Notes under the pieces: model-generated
What the model was told of the DNA's origin: nothing
Databases searched by the model: none
What the model saw: the letters and a program-made list of their open reading frames with translations, nothing else
In this document: piece after piece, positions 1 through 7,183 of the stretch
Numbering within the stretch: the first letter of the stretch is position 1
Layout: every line of letters begins with the position of its first letter
From: Microbacteriaceae bacterium
GTDB lineage: Bacteria > Actinomycetota > Actinomycetes > Actinomycetales > Microbacteriaceae
DNA: 10,643 nucleotides
Assembly (NCBI GenBank): GCA_026785785.1
Contig: JAJAZI010000245.1
Span: 1 to 10,643, forward strand
Reading direction: 5' to 3'
Program-made: the position numbers and the translations under genes

Positions 1-1
1 C

Positions 2-1087
2 ACCGAGCTTGCGGGCCAGGTGACCCTTCTCGAGCAGCGCATCAAGCGCGGCACGGCGGTCGCCGACGTCGCCAAGACGATCTCCACGCTCACGTCCACG
101 ATTGCGACCGCGAACGCGGTGGGCGACCTCGCGTCGCTCACGCGGCGCCTCGAGGCGCTCGGCGGTGCCGTCGGCGAGATCGTCGAGAAGCAGTCCGCCG
201 AGCAGAAGGCGCAGATCGAAGCTGCCGTCGCCGAGCGCGCCGCCCTCGTGGAGCAGGCGGAGCAGCTCGCCTCGCAGGACCCGTCGAAGGTGCAGTGGAA
301 GCAGGTCAGCGCCGCCCTCGACGAGATCTTCGCCAGCTGGCAGAAGCACCAGCAGGACGGTCCGCGCCTGCCCAAGAACGAGAGCAACGAGCTGTGGAAG
401 CGATTCCGCGCCGCCCGCACGACGATCGAGACGCACCGCAAGGCGTTCTTCGCCGAGCTCGACTCGGTGCACCGCGACGCGAGGGGCAAGAAGCAGGAGC
501 TCGTCGAGAAGGCCGAGACGCTCATCCCCAAGGGTGCCGACGGTATCCCCAGCTACCGCTCGCTCCTGGACCAGTGGAAGCTCGCCGGGCGCGCCGGCAA
601 GAAGTTCGACGATGCGCTGTGGGCCAAGTTCAAGGCCGCCGGTGACGTGCTCTACGGGGCGAAGGCCGAGGTCGACGCCCACGACGACGAGGAGTTCAGC
701 GCGAACTACGAGCAGAAGCTCGCCCTCCTCGCCGAGGCGGAGCCGGTGCTCACCGAGACCGACCGTGCGAAGGCGAAGGACACCCTTGCCCGGGTCCAAC
801 GTCGCTGGGATGCGATCGGCAAGGTCCCCCGGGACAAGGTCAAGGTCGTCGAGGATCGGCTGCGCAAGGTCGAAACCGCCGTGCGCAAGCTCGACGAGGA
901 GCACTGGGAGAAGAACAACCCCGAGCGGATGGCCAGGTCCGAGGGCCTCGCGAGCCAGCTGCAGGATGCGATCGCGAAGCTCGAACGGGAACTGGCCGAG
1001 GCGAAGGCCTCCGGCGACAAGCGCAAGGTCAGCGAGGCGGAGGAAGCGCTCGACGCCCGGAAAGTCTGGCTCGACGCACTCGGCTGA
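2..1087 (+). CDS. DUF349 repeat protein, 5' end missing
   Basis: The reading frame is open from the first bases of the window (TELAGQ precedes the first in-frame GTG at 20), so the true start lies outside and about 361 residues are visible. Counting from the GTG at 20, three DUF349-type helical repeats can be recognised around residues 89-150, 175-222 and 250-300. Each carries the family's spaced tryptophans and basic residues, for example W93/W107/W126, W186/W201 and W263. The N-terminal part (about 1-85) and the C-terminal part (about 305-350) are rich in Glu, Lys and Ala and look like coiled coils. There is no signal peptide or membrane segment, so the protein is presumably cytoplasmic. 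The molecular function of DUF349 is not established. It points towards rel on the opposite strand with one gene between. The family call is strong; no function is claimed. Confidence 0.88.
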   Translation, partial: TELAGQVTLLEQRIKRGTAVADVAKTISTLTSTIATANAVGDLASLTRRLEALGGAVGEIVEKQSAEQKAQIEAAVAERAALVEQAEQLASQDPSKVQWKQVSAALDEIFASWQKHQQDGPRLPKNESNELWKRFRAARTTIETHRKAFFAELDSVHRDARGKKQELVEKAETLIPKGADGIPSYRSLLDQWKLAGRAGKKFDDALWAKFKAAGDVLYGAKAEVDAHDDEEFSANYEQKLALLAEAEPVLTETDRAKAKDTLARVQRRWDAIGKVPRDKVKVVEDRLRKVETAVRKLDEEHWEKNNPERMARSEGLASQLQDAIAKLERELAEAKASGDKRKVSEAEEALDARKVWLDALG

Positions 1088-1102
1088 CACCACGCGGGCG
1101 CG

Positions 1103-1132
1103 GGGTCGCGAGTGCACAACCGCTCGCGTCCC
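1103..1132 (+). terminator. Hairpin after the DUF349 gene, possible terminator
   Basis: The hairpin begins 16 nt after the DUF349 stop codon. CGCGAG (1107-1112) pairs with CTCGCG (1123-1128) across a 10-nt loop, and GGG (1103-1105) pairs with CCC (1130-1132) beyond a T-T mismatch. No T-tract follows, so this is not a canonical Rho-independent terminator, although G+C-rich actinobacteria often use hairpins without T-tracts. The hairpin also covers an in-frame GTG at 1112, which argues against that codon starting the next gene. Confidence 0.35.
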
Positions 1133-1168
1133 GGCCTGCCGGTCATGCCTCCCGTTCATGATGGAGGG

Positions 1169-1741
1169 ATGACCCGGCTACTCCCCCTCGTGCTCTCCCG
1201 CTTCGACTTGCCGGAGGCGGAGCTGCACGCGGCGAGGCTCGATGGCGAGCTGTTCGCCATCGACGAGTGCTTCGGCCCGATCGACCTCGCACCGCAGGCG
1301 AGTCTGCGTGCGGCGTCGCTCGCCGCCATCCTGCCCGCCCGGCTCATCGCGGAGCAGCGCACCGCAGCGTGGGTGCTGGGTGCCCTGCTCGATCCGCCCG
1401 CGCAGCATCAGCTCTGCGCCGACACGGCCGCGCGCTACCGGTTCGCCGGCGCGGCGCGGTTCACTGTGCGGGAGGTGGTGCTCGAGCCCGATGACACGAG
1501 CGTGCTCGCCGGGCTCCGAGTCACCACGCCGCTGCGGACCGCGATCGACTTGGCTCGGTTCTGTGAGGAGTTCGGCGAGGTCGAGGCGGACATCGTGGCC
1601 GAGCTCGCCCGGACCGGCGGATTCGAGCTGCCCGGAGCGATCGCCGGCCTCGAGCGGCGCCGGCACCTGCCGGGCAAGGTGCGCGCGGCTCAGCGGCTGC
1701 GGGCAGCGCTGCGCCGCGCATCGTGTGTCAGCCCGCGCTGA
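1169..1741 (+). CDS. AbiEi-family antitoxin-like protein, orphan, function unknown
   Basis: This is a 190-aa protein with no signal peptide or membrane segment. The pattern resembles small actinobacterial proteins usually labelled type IV toxin-antitoxin AbiEi-family antitoxin: ARLDGELF (21-29), LIAEQRTAAWVLGAL (59-72), a VREVVLEPDD strand (100-109), then GLRVTTPLRTAIDLAR (115-130), the most family-like segment. The C-terminus is very basic (ERRRHLPGK, then several Arg). Classical AbiEi represses its own operon and counteracts the AbiEii nucleotidyltransferase toxin, but no toxin gene lies nearby, so an antitoxin role is not supported. I chose the ATG at 1169 because the residues before it (from GTG 1112 or ATG 1145) are unlike the family and partly hairpin. 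GGAGG at 1163-1167 is too close for a normal Shine-Dalgarno, so the start is uncertain. The last 14 nt overlap the end of rel on the other strand. Confidence 0.6.
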   Translation: MTRLLPLVLSRFDLPEAELHAARLDGELFAIDECFGPIDLAPQASLRAASLAAILPARLIAEQRTAAWVLGALLDPPAQHQLCADTAARYRFAGAARFTVREVVLEPDDTSVLAGLRVTTPLRTAIDLARFCEEFGEVEADIVAELARTGGFELPGAIAGLERRRHLPGKVRAAQRLRAALRRASCVSPR

Positions 1742-4004
1742 CCCGGTAGACGTCGTACACGGCGTCGATGCGGCGCACCGCGTTGAGCACCCGGTCGAGG
1801 TGGGTGGTGTCGCCCATCTCGAAGACGAAGCGGCTGAGGGCGAGACGATCACTGGAGGTGGTCACCGTCGCGGAGAGGATGTTGACGTGGTGCTCGGACA
1901 GCACCCGCGTCACGTCCGACAGCAGCCCGGAGCGGTCGAGGGCCTCGACTTGGATCTGCACGAGGAAGATGCTCTTTGACGAGGGCGCCCACTCAACCTC
2001 GATCATCCGCTCGGGCTCATTCTGCAGCGACGAGACGTTGTGGCAGTTGGCCTGATGCACCGAGACGCCGGCGCCGCGGGTAACGAACCCGACAATCGCG
2101 TCGCCCGGCACCGGGGTGCAGCACTTGGCCAGCTTGACGAGGATGTCGGGGGCGCCGCGAACAAGAACGCCGGAGTCGCTATTACGCAGCTGCTTCGATT
2201 TGCCGCGGCTGGGCAGGGTCAGCTCGGCGTCCTCGGCCTCGGCGTCGGTGTTGATCGTCGCGAGCACCTTCTCGAGCACCGACTGGGTCGACACGTGGCC
2301 CTCGCCGACGGCGGCATAGAGCGACGACACGTCGTCGTAGCGGAGCTGGGCCGCGACCTCGCTGATCGAGTCCTGATTCATTAGGCGCTGCAGCGGGAGG
2401 TTCTGCTTGCGCATCGCCCGGGCGATGGCGTCCCTGCCCTGCTCGATCGCCTCGCCGCGGCGCTCCTTGGTGAACCACTGCTTGATCTTGTTGCGTGCGC
2501 GGGGGCTCTTGACGAACGTGAGCCAGCCCTGGCTGGGCCCCGAGTCGGGATTTTTCGACGTGAAGACTTCGACGACGTCGCCGCTGCTGAGGGTCGTCTC
2601 CAGCGGAACGAGCCGCCCGTTGACCTTGGACCCCATGGTGCGATGGCCCACCTCGGTGTGCACGGCGTAGGCGAAGTCGACGGGCGTCGCCCCGGCGGGA
2701 AGGCCGATGACCTTGCCCTGCGGGGTGAAAACGTAGACCTCCTTCGCGCCGATCTCGAAGCGGAGCGAGTCGAGGAACTCGCTCGGGTCGACCGTCTCGG
2801 CCTGCCAGTCGGTGATGTGGGCGAGCCACGCCATGTCGCCCTCGTCGGCGAGGGTGGCGCCGGCTCCGCCCATGCCGCCGCCGGCGTTCTTGCCGGCGCC
2901 GAGGCGGTCCTTGTACTTCCAGTGCGCCGCGACGCCGAATTCGGCCCGGCGGTGCATCTCCTCCGTGCGGATCTGGATCTCGACCGGGCGGCCGTGCGGT
3001 CCGATGACCGTCGTGTGCAACGACTGGTAGAGGTTGAACTTCGGCGTGGCGATGTAGTCCTTGAAGCGGCCGGGGATCGGCGTCCAGCGGGCGTGGATCG
3101 CGCCGAGCACGGCGTAGCAGTCGCGCAGCGACGTGACGAGGACTCGGATGCCGACGAGGTCGTAGATCTCGTCGAATTCTCGGCCGCGGACGACCATCTT
3201 CTGGTAGATCGAGTAGTACTGCTTGGGCCGCCCGGCGACCTTGCCCTTGACCCGGTTGACCTTGAGGTCCTCGCCGACGGCGTCGATGACCTCCTGCACG
3301 AACTCCTCACGCTGCGGGGTGCGCTGACGCACCAGGCTCTCGATCTCGACGTACAGCTTGGGGTAGAGCACCGCGAACGAGAGGTCCTCGAGTTCCCACT
3401 TGATCGTCTGGATGCCCAAGCGGTGCGCGAGCGGCGCGTAGATTTCCAGGGTCTCCTGCGCCTTGCGCCGGGCCGACTCCGATTCCACGAAGCCCCAGGT
3501 GCGAGCGTTGTGCAGGCGGTCGGCGAGCTTGATCACGAGCACGCGGATGTCCTTCGACATCGCCACGACCATCTTGCGCACCGTCTCGGCCTGAGCGCTG
3601 TCGCCGTACTTGAGCTTGTCGAGCTTCGTGACGCCGTCGACGAGCATCGCGATCTCGTCGCCGTACTCCTGGCGCAGCAGGTCGAGGCTGTAATCGGTGT
3701 CCTCGACGGTGTCGTGCAGAATCGCGGCGGCGAGTGTTTTCGGGCCGATGCCGAGGTCGGCGAGGATCTGGGCGACCGCGACGGGGTGCGTGATGTACGC
3801 CTCGCCGCTTTTGCGCACCTGACCCCGGTGGGCCTTCTCGGCCGTGGCGTAGGCGCGTTCGATGACCGAGACGTCGGCCTTCGGATGATTGCTGCGCGCG
3901 GTGCGGATGAGGCGGTCGACCGCGCCGACCGGCTGCGCCTTCGAGAACAGGCGGGGCAGGAGCGTGCGCAGCGATGCGACATTCGACGTCGTGATCTCGC
4001 TCAT
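1728..4004 (-). CDS. rel: Bifunctional (p)ppGpp synthetase/hydrolase Rel
   Basis: This 758-aa protein makes and degrades the alarmone (p)ppGpp in the stringent response. The HD hydrolase domain spans about 45-200: H73, the HDTVED motif at 97-102 and RLHN at 163-166 are present, so hydrolase activity is expected. The synthetase domain spans about 250-365, with RFKDY (313-317), YQSLHT (326-331) and EIQIRT (342-347). The RxKD form is typical of bifunctional Rel rather than synthesis-only RelA. A Gly-rich linker (369-383) leads to a TGS domain (about 422-483), a conserved-cysteine segment (C628, C629, C654) and a C-terminal ACT domain (about 679-754). Length is normal and all key motifs are intact. 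GGGAGAGG lies 7 nt before the ATG. The gene ends inside the convergent AbiEi-like gene, and no terminator is visible downstream. In Streptomyces and Mycobacterium apt precedes rel; here a rhodanese does. Confidence 0.98.
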   Translation of the reverse strand: MSEITTSNVASLRTLLPRLFSKAQPVGAVDRLIRTARSNHPKADVSVIERAYATAEKAHRGQVRKSGEAYITHPVAVAQILADLGIGPKTLAAAILHDTVEDTDYSLDLLRQEYGDEIAMLVDGVTKLDKLKYGDSAQAETVRKMVVAMSKDIRVLVIKLADRLHNARTWGFVESESARRKAQETLEIYAPLAHRLGIQTIKWELEDLSFAVLYPKLYVEIESLVRQRTPQREEFVQEVIDAVGEDLKVNRVKGKVAGRPKQYYSIYQKMVVRGREFDEIYDLVGIRVLVTSLRDCYAVLGAIHARWTPIPGRFKDYIATPKFNLYQSLHTTVIGPHGRPVEIQIRTEEMHRRAEFGVAAHWKYKDRLGAGKNAGGGMGGAGATLADEGDMAWLAHITDWQAETVDPSEFLDSLRFEIGAKEVYVFTPQGKVIGLPAGATPVDFAYAVHTEVGHRTMGSKVNGRLVPLETTLSSGDVVEVFTSKNPDSGPSQGWLTFVKSPRARNKIKQWFTKERRGEAIEQGRDAIARAMRKQNLPLQRLMNQDSISEVAAQLRYDDVSSLYAAVGEGHVSTQSVLEKVLATINTDAEAEDAELTLPSRGKSKQLRNSDSGVLVRGAPDILVKLAKCCTPVPGDAIVGFVTRGAGVSVHQANCHNVSSLQNEPERMIEVEWAPSSKSIFLVQIQVEALDRSGLLSDVTRVLSEHHVNILSATVTTSSDRLALSRFVFEMGDTTHLDRVLNAVRRIDAVYDVYRVSAG

Positions 4005-4011
4005 GGGCCTA

Positions 4012-4019
4012 CCTCTCCC
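4012..4019 (-). promoter_or_regulatory. Shine-Dalgarno of rel
   Basis: GGGAGAGG on the minus strand lies 7 nt upstream of the rel ATG at 4004. It is one of the better ribosome binding sites in the window and fixes the rel start. It begins immediately downstream of the terminator T-tract. Confidence 0.7.
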
Positions 4020-4020
4020 A

Positions 4021-4051
4021 CCAAAAATAGCACCGGCGGGCTGTGCCGGTG
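4021..4051 (-). terminator. Rho-independent terminator between the rhodanese gene and rel
   Basis: Read on the minus strand, CACCGGC (4051-4045) pairs perfectly with GCCGGTG (4037-4031) across the 7-nt loop ACAGCCC, followed by CTATTTTTGG. This is a 7-bp G+C-rich stem with a five-T run, the best intrinsic terminator in the window. It should end transcription arriving from secDF and the rhodanese gene. It lies only 17-18 nt before the rel start codon, leaving little room for a separate rel promoter downstream. Confidence 0.75.
4024..4032 (-). promoter_or_regulatory. Candidate extended -10 promoter for rel
   Basis: On the minus strand the terminator's 3' flank reads TGC-TATTTT, which fits the extended -10 pattern TGnTAnnnT; TATTTT matches four of six consensus bases. 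No TTGACA-like -35 is seen at the expected distance, where the terminator stem lies. Initiation 6-8 nt downstream would give a very short leader of about 12-14 nt that still holds AGAGG. The alternative is that TATTTT is simply the terminator T-tract and rel depends on read-through or on a promoter further upstream. Confidence 0.3.
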
Positions 4052-4096
4052 GTGCAGTTCGCTCGGGGCGTCAGTCGCCCATCCTCTCGGCACCGC

Positions 4097-4453
4097 TCAG
4101 TCCACGCGGGCGGGCCCTGAGCCCTCTGCGACGATCTCTCCGCCGGCCAGCTGCCAGGCGACCATGCCCCCGGTCACGTTCACCGCGTCGTACCCGATGT
4201 CGACAAGCGCGGCCTGCACCCGGGCGGAGCGCTGGCCGGAGTGGCAGACCACGAGCAGGCGGTGTCCGGTCGGCAACTCGTCGATCCTGGCCTGCAGCTG
4301 CGACATGGGGATGAGGGTGGCCAGTGGCGAATGGCCCAAGTCCCACTCGTGTTGCTCGCGCACGTCGAGCAGCACGGCCCGCTCCGCGCTCACCTCGGCG
4401 ATGGCATCCTTCGCCGCCACCGCATTCGGCTCGCCAGTGCCCGCCATCGTCAT
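4097..4453 (-). CDS. Single-domain rhodanese-like sulfurtransferase
   Basis: This 118-aa protein is a compact cytoplasmic rhodanese domain. It shows the N-terminal LLDVREQHEWDLGH signature (28-41) and the active-site loop CHSGQRS with catalytic Cys70, followed by the GYDAVNVTGGMVAW signature (87-100). Such proteins carry a persulfide on the cysteine and pass sulfur to acceptors; the physiological acceptor cannot be read from sequence. The length is usual for stand-alone GlpE/PspE-like rhodaneses, and with no signal peptide it is more like GlpE in location. The gene begins 13 nt after the secF stop on the same strand, so it is probably co-transcribed with yajC-secD-secF, and a terminator follows it. 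A second ATG two codons downstream is an alternative start; the Shine-Dalgarno (GGTGG) is weak. It sits where other actinobacteria carry apt. Confidence 0.92.
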   Translation of the reverse strand: MTMAGTGEPNAVAAKDAIAEVSAERAVLLDVREQHEWDLGHSPLATLIPMSQLQARIDELPTGHRLLVVCHSGQRSARVQAALVDIGYDAVNVTGGMVAWQLAGGEIVAEGSGPARVD

Positions 4454-4466
4454 GAGTCCACCGCCC

Positions 4467-5453
4467 CTAGACCACAGCTTCGCCGCGGGCGATGCGGGTG
4501 CGATCGTCGGTCTTGCGGATCTCGGGCTCCCCTTCGCGCATCTGTGCGTAGAGCGGCGCGGCGACGAAGACCGTCGAGTAGGTGCCGACGATGATCCCGA
4601 CGAGCAGCGCGAGGGAGATGTCGCGCAGCGTGTCCGCGCCGAGCACGAACGATCCGATGAACAGGATCGCCGCGACGGGCAGCGCGGCGACGACGCCCGT
4701 GTTGATGGAGCGCACGAGGGTCTGGTTGACCGCGAGGTTGACGGCCTCGGAGAACGTGTACCGCGACTGTTGGCCGAGCTCGCCCGTGTTCTCGCGCACC
4801 TTGTCGAAGACCACGACGGTGTCGTACAGGGAGAATCCGAGGATCGTCAGGAACCCGATGATCGCGGCGGGCGTGACCTCGAAGCCGGTGGCGGCGTAGA
4901 CGCCGGCGGTGATCACGAGGTCGTGAAGCAGCGCGACCATCGCGGCGACCGACATCTTCCAGGTTCGGAAGTAGAGCGCCATGATGATCGAGGCGAGCGC
5001 GAGGAACACGAGGAGGCCACGGACCGCCTGCTCGGTGATGTCGGCACCCCAGCTCGGGCCGATGAAGGAGGCGGTGACGTCGGCGACCTGCACCCCGTAG
5101 GCGTCCGCAAGCGACGCGGCGACCTCTCGGGTCTCGGCGTCGGTGAGCTGGTCGGTCTGCACCCGCACGCCGGCGCTGCCCACTGTCGTGACCCGGGTGA
5201 CCTCACCCGGCACGACTTCCTGCACCGCGTCGATCGCCGGCTGCTGCTCCACCGTCGACGCACCGGTGATCTGGAATTGGGAGCCGCCGCGGAACTCGAT
5301 CCCGAAGTTGAACCCTCCGCCCGCGAGGGGGATGACCACGGAGATGGCCATCAGGACGATCGCGATGGAGTACCAGAGGCGGCGCTTGCCGACGAAGCTG
5401 ACGGACTTTTTGCCGGTGTAGAGGTCGTTTCCGAACTGCGTGAGGTTGGCCAT
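4467..5453 (-). CDS. secF: Protein translocase subunit SecF
   Basis: This 328-aa integral membrane protein partners SecD in the accessory complex that uses the proton-motive force to help complete export through SecYEG. TM1 lies at about 28-46, followed by the diagnostic FGIEFRGG motif (50-57), an extracytoplasmic domain to about 140, then five predicted TM segments near 145-162, 167-187, 194-214, 250-272 and 279-303. The motif LGFSLYDTVVVFDKVRE (205-221), with D211 in TM4, is the conserved SecF signature. The short C-terminal tail is charged. The ATG at 5453 shares its A with the secD stop codon (TGATG), indicating translational coupling, with GAAAGAAG just upstream as ribosome binding site. 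The frame stays open further upstream but there it is only out-of-frame secD. Confidence 0.97.
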   Translation of the reverse strand: MANLTQFGNDLYTGKKSVSFVGKRRLWYSIAIVLMAISVVIPLAGGGFNFGIEFRGGSQFQITGASTVEQQPAIDAVQEVVPGEVTRVTTVGSAGVRVQTDQLTDAETREVAASLADAYGVQVADVTASFIGPSWGADITEQAVRGLLVFLALASIIMALYFRTWKMSVAAMVALLHDLVITAGVYAATGFEVTPAAIIGFLTILGFSLYDTVVVFDKVRENTGELGQQSRYTFSEAVNLAVNQTLVRSINTGVVAALPVAAILFIGSFVLGADTLRDISLALLVGIIVGTYSTVFVAAPLYAQMREGEPEIRKTDDRTRIARGEAVV

Positions 5454-7183
5454 CAGGACTTCTTTCCCTTGGTCGATGCGTCCTCGAACGATTTCTCGGC
5501 CTCGGTGGCCTTCCGCTCGGCGATGGTCTGCCGTCTGGCGGCCTCCTTGCCGCCGGCCGCCTTCTTGCCCTGGGCGGCCGCCACCGGTGCGCGGAACTGG
5601 GCCCGGCCTCGGTAGACGGCGCCAAGCGCCTGCGGATCGAGTCCGCTGAGTCGGTGGCCGTTCGCGTAGAACCGGGTCGTCGCGAGCAGCTGCATGATCG
5701 GGTGCGTGAAGAGCACGACCACGAGCACGTCGATGATGACCGTGATCCCGAAGGTGATCGCGAATCCGCGCACGTTGCCGATCGCGAGCACGAAGAGCAC
5801 CACAGCCGAGAGCATGTTGACGCCCTTCGCCGCGATGATTGTGCGCAGAGCGCGCTTCCAGCCGGCCTCGACGGCCGCCTCGAGACTCCTCCCGTCGCGC
5901 AGCTCGTCTCGGATGCGTTCGAAGTAGACGATAAAGGAGTCGGCGGTAAACCCGATGGCCACAATCAGCCCCGCGACGCCAGCGAGGGAGAGCCGGAAGC
6001 CCTGCCGCCACGACATGATCGCGAGCACGAGGTAGGTCAGCACTCCGGCGACGATGAGCGAGGCGACGGTCACGAAGCCAAGAAGCCTGTACTGGAACAG
6101 GGAGTAGATCACGACGAGGAGGAGCCCGATGGCGCCGGCGATGATGCCGCTGGTCAGCTGGCTGGATCCGAGTGTCGCCGAGATCGTGTCGCGGCTCTGC
6201 ACCTCGAAGCCGATCGGCAGGGCTCCGAACTTGAGCTGGTCGGCGAGCGCCTTGGACGAGTCCTGGGTGAACGAGCCGGTGATGCGCGCCTCGCCATTGG
6301 TGAACACGCCTCCGGTAGTCGGGGCGGTGATGACCCGGCCGTCGAGCACGACCGCGAACTGGTTACGTGCGCCCTCAAGCGAGAACAGGCGCTCTGAGAC
6401 CGCGGCGAACTGCTCAGTGCCGGTGGCGTCAAAGTTGAGGTTGACGCCCCACTCGTTGGTGGTTGCCCCCTGGCTATTCGTTGAGAGTCCGGCGCTCGCG
6501 TCGGCGATGTTCTCGCCTGTGATCTCCACGGGGCCGAGGACGTACTTGACCGAATCGGCGTCGTCGCAGGTGACGATGGGCTGGTCGGCCGGGGCCGTGT
6601 TGAGCCCCAGGGCATCCACGTCGTCGCAGTTGAAATTTGTGAACTGGTCGAGCAGTGCCGGGGTGACGTAGTTCAGGTCGCTCGGGTCGGTCGGGCTCAC
6701 GCTCGGTGTCGACTCGAGCGGCGGCGCGGCCGGGTCGCTCGGAGCCGCGCTGGCATCCGCGCCGTCCTCACCGGTCGCGCTGGTGGCTGCGGCGTCGGTG
6801 ACGAGAACCGGGCGGAACTCGAGCTTTGCGGAGGACTCGATCCGGTCGAGCGTCTGCTGGTCGGGCACACCGGGGATCGACACGACGATGTTCTGGGTGC
6901 CCTGGGTGCTGATCTCCGCCTCGGAGACACCGCCCGCGTCGATCCGCTGGCGGATGATACTCACCGCTTGCGTCAGCTGCTCGCCCGAGACGGTCTCGCC
7001 CTCGCCGAGCTGCGGCTGGAGCACGATCTGGGTTCCACCCTCGAGATCGAGAGCGAGCTTCGGGGTCCAGGAGCCGTTGGAGAAGAGCACTCCCCCGGCG
7101 TTCACCGCCGTCAGTGTGGCGATGATGACCAGGAGCCAGGTCAGTGAACGCCAGGCCTTCTTGGCCGGAGTGGATCTTGCCAC
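5453..7183 (-). CDS. secD: Protein translocase subunit SecD
   Basis: This 576-aa membrane protein is the larger half of SecDF. TM1 lies at about 14-33, followed by the LDLEGGTQIVL motif (45-55), an extracytoplasmic domain to about 340, and a five-TM C-terminal block (about 344-500) containing AGVAGLIVAIGFTADSF (401-417) and FERIRDELRDGRS (421-433). D415 matches the conserved membrane aspartate of SecD. An Ala/Pro/Ser/Asp-rich stretch (130-168) interrupts the extracytoplasmic domain and is followed by paired NCDD and TCDD motifs (C186, C206). The cytoplasmic tail (about 530-576) is Lys/Ala/Glu-rich. The start is GTG at 7183: an in-frame TAG at 7199-7201 excludes anything further upstream. The ribosome binding site is weak (AGAAAG, 11 nt away). 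The stop overlaps the secF ATG by one base. Confidence 0.97.
   Translation of the reverse strand: MARSTPAKKAWRSLTWLLVIIATLTAVNAGGVLFSNGSWTPKLALDLEGGTQIVLQPQLGEGETVSGEQLTQAVSIIRQRIDAGGVSEAEISTQGTQNIVVSIPGVPDQQTLDRIESSAKLEFRPVLVTDAAATSATGEDGADASAAPSDPAAPPLESTPSVSPTDPSDLNYVTPALLDQFTNFNCDDVDALGLNTAPADQPIVTCDDADSVKYVLGPVEITGENIADASAGLSTNSQGATTNEWGVNLNFDATGTEQFAAVSERLFSLEGARNQFAVVLDGRVITAPTTGGVFTNGEARITGSFTQDSSKALADQLKFGALPIGFEVQSRDTISATLGSSQLTSGIIAGAIGLLLVVIYSLFQYRLLGFVTVASLIVAGVLTYLVLAIMSWRQGFRLSLAGVAGLIVAIGFTADSFIVYFERIRDELRDGRSLEAAVEAGWKRALRTIIAAKGVNMLSAVVLFVLAIGNVRGFAITFGITVIIDVLVVVLFTHPIMQLLATTRFYANGHRLSGLDPQALGAVYRGRAQFRAPVAAAQGKKAAGGKEAARRQTIAERKATEAEKSFEDASTKGKKS

Noticed and set aside
1112..1168. 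Earlier starts (GTG 1112, ATG 1145) for the AbiEi-like gene
   Set aside because: The added residues do not resemble the family, no ribosome binding site precedes them, and 1112 falls within the hairpin after DUF349. The choice of 1169 remains tentative.
1703..1712. A 10-bp perfect palindrome (GCAGCGCTGC) near the rel 3' end, as a terminator or operator
   Set aside because: It has no loop and no T-tract, and lies inside coding sequence; such G+C palindromes are expected by chance here.
2643..5615. A 990-codon open frame on the plus strand spanning rel, the rhodanese gene and secF
   Set aside because: It lies antisense to three well-supported genes, and its translation is rich in Arg, Asp, Glu, Val and Gly without any recognisable domain. 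Long antisense frames are expected when the real genes have G+C-rich third positions.
5454..6011. A 5' extension of secF giving a 514-residue protein
   Set aside because: The added segment is out-of-frame secD. SecF normally begins a few residues before TM1, which matches the ATG at 5453.
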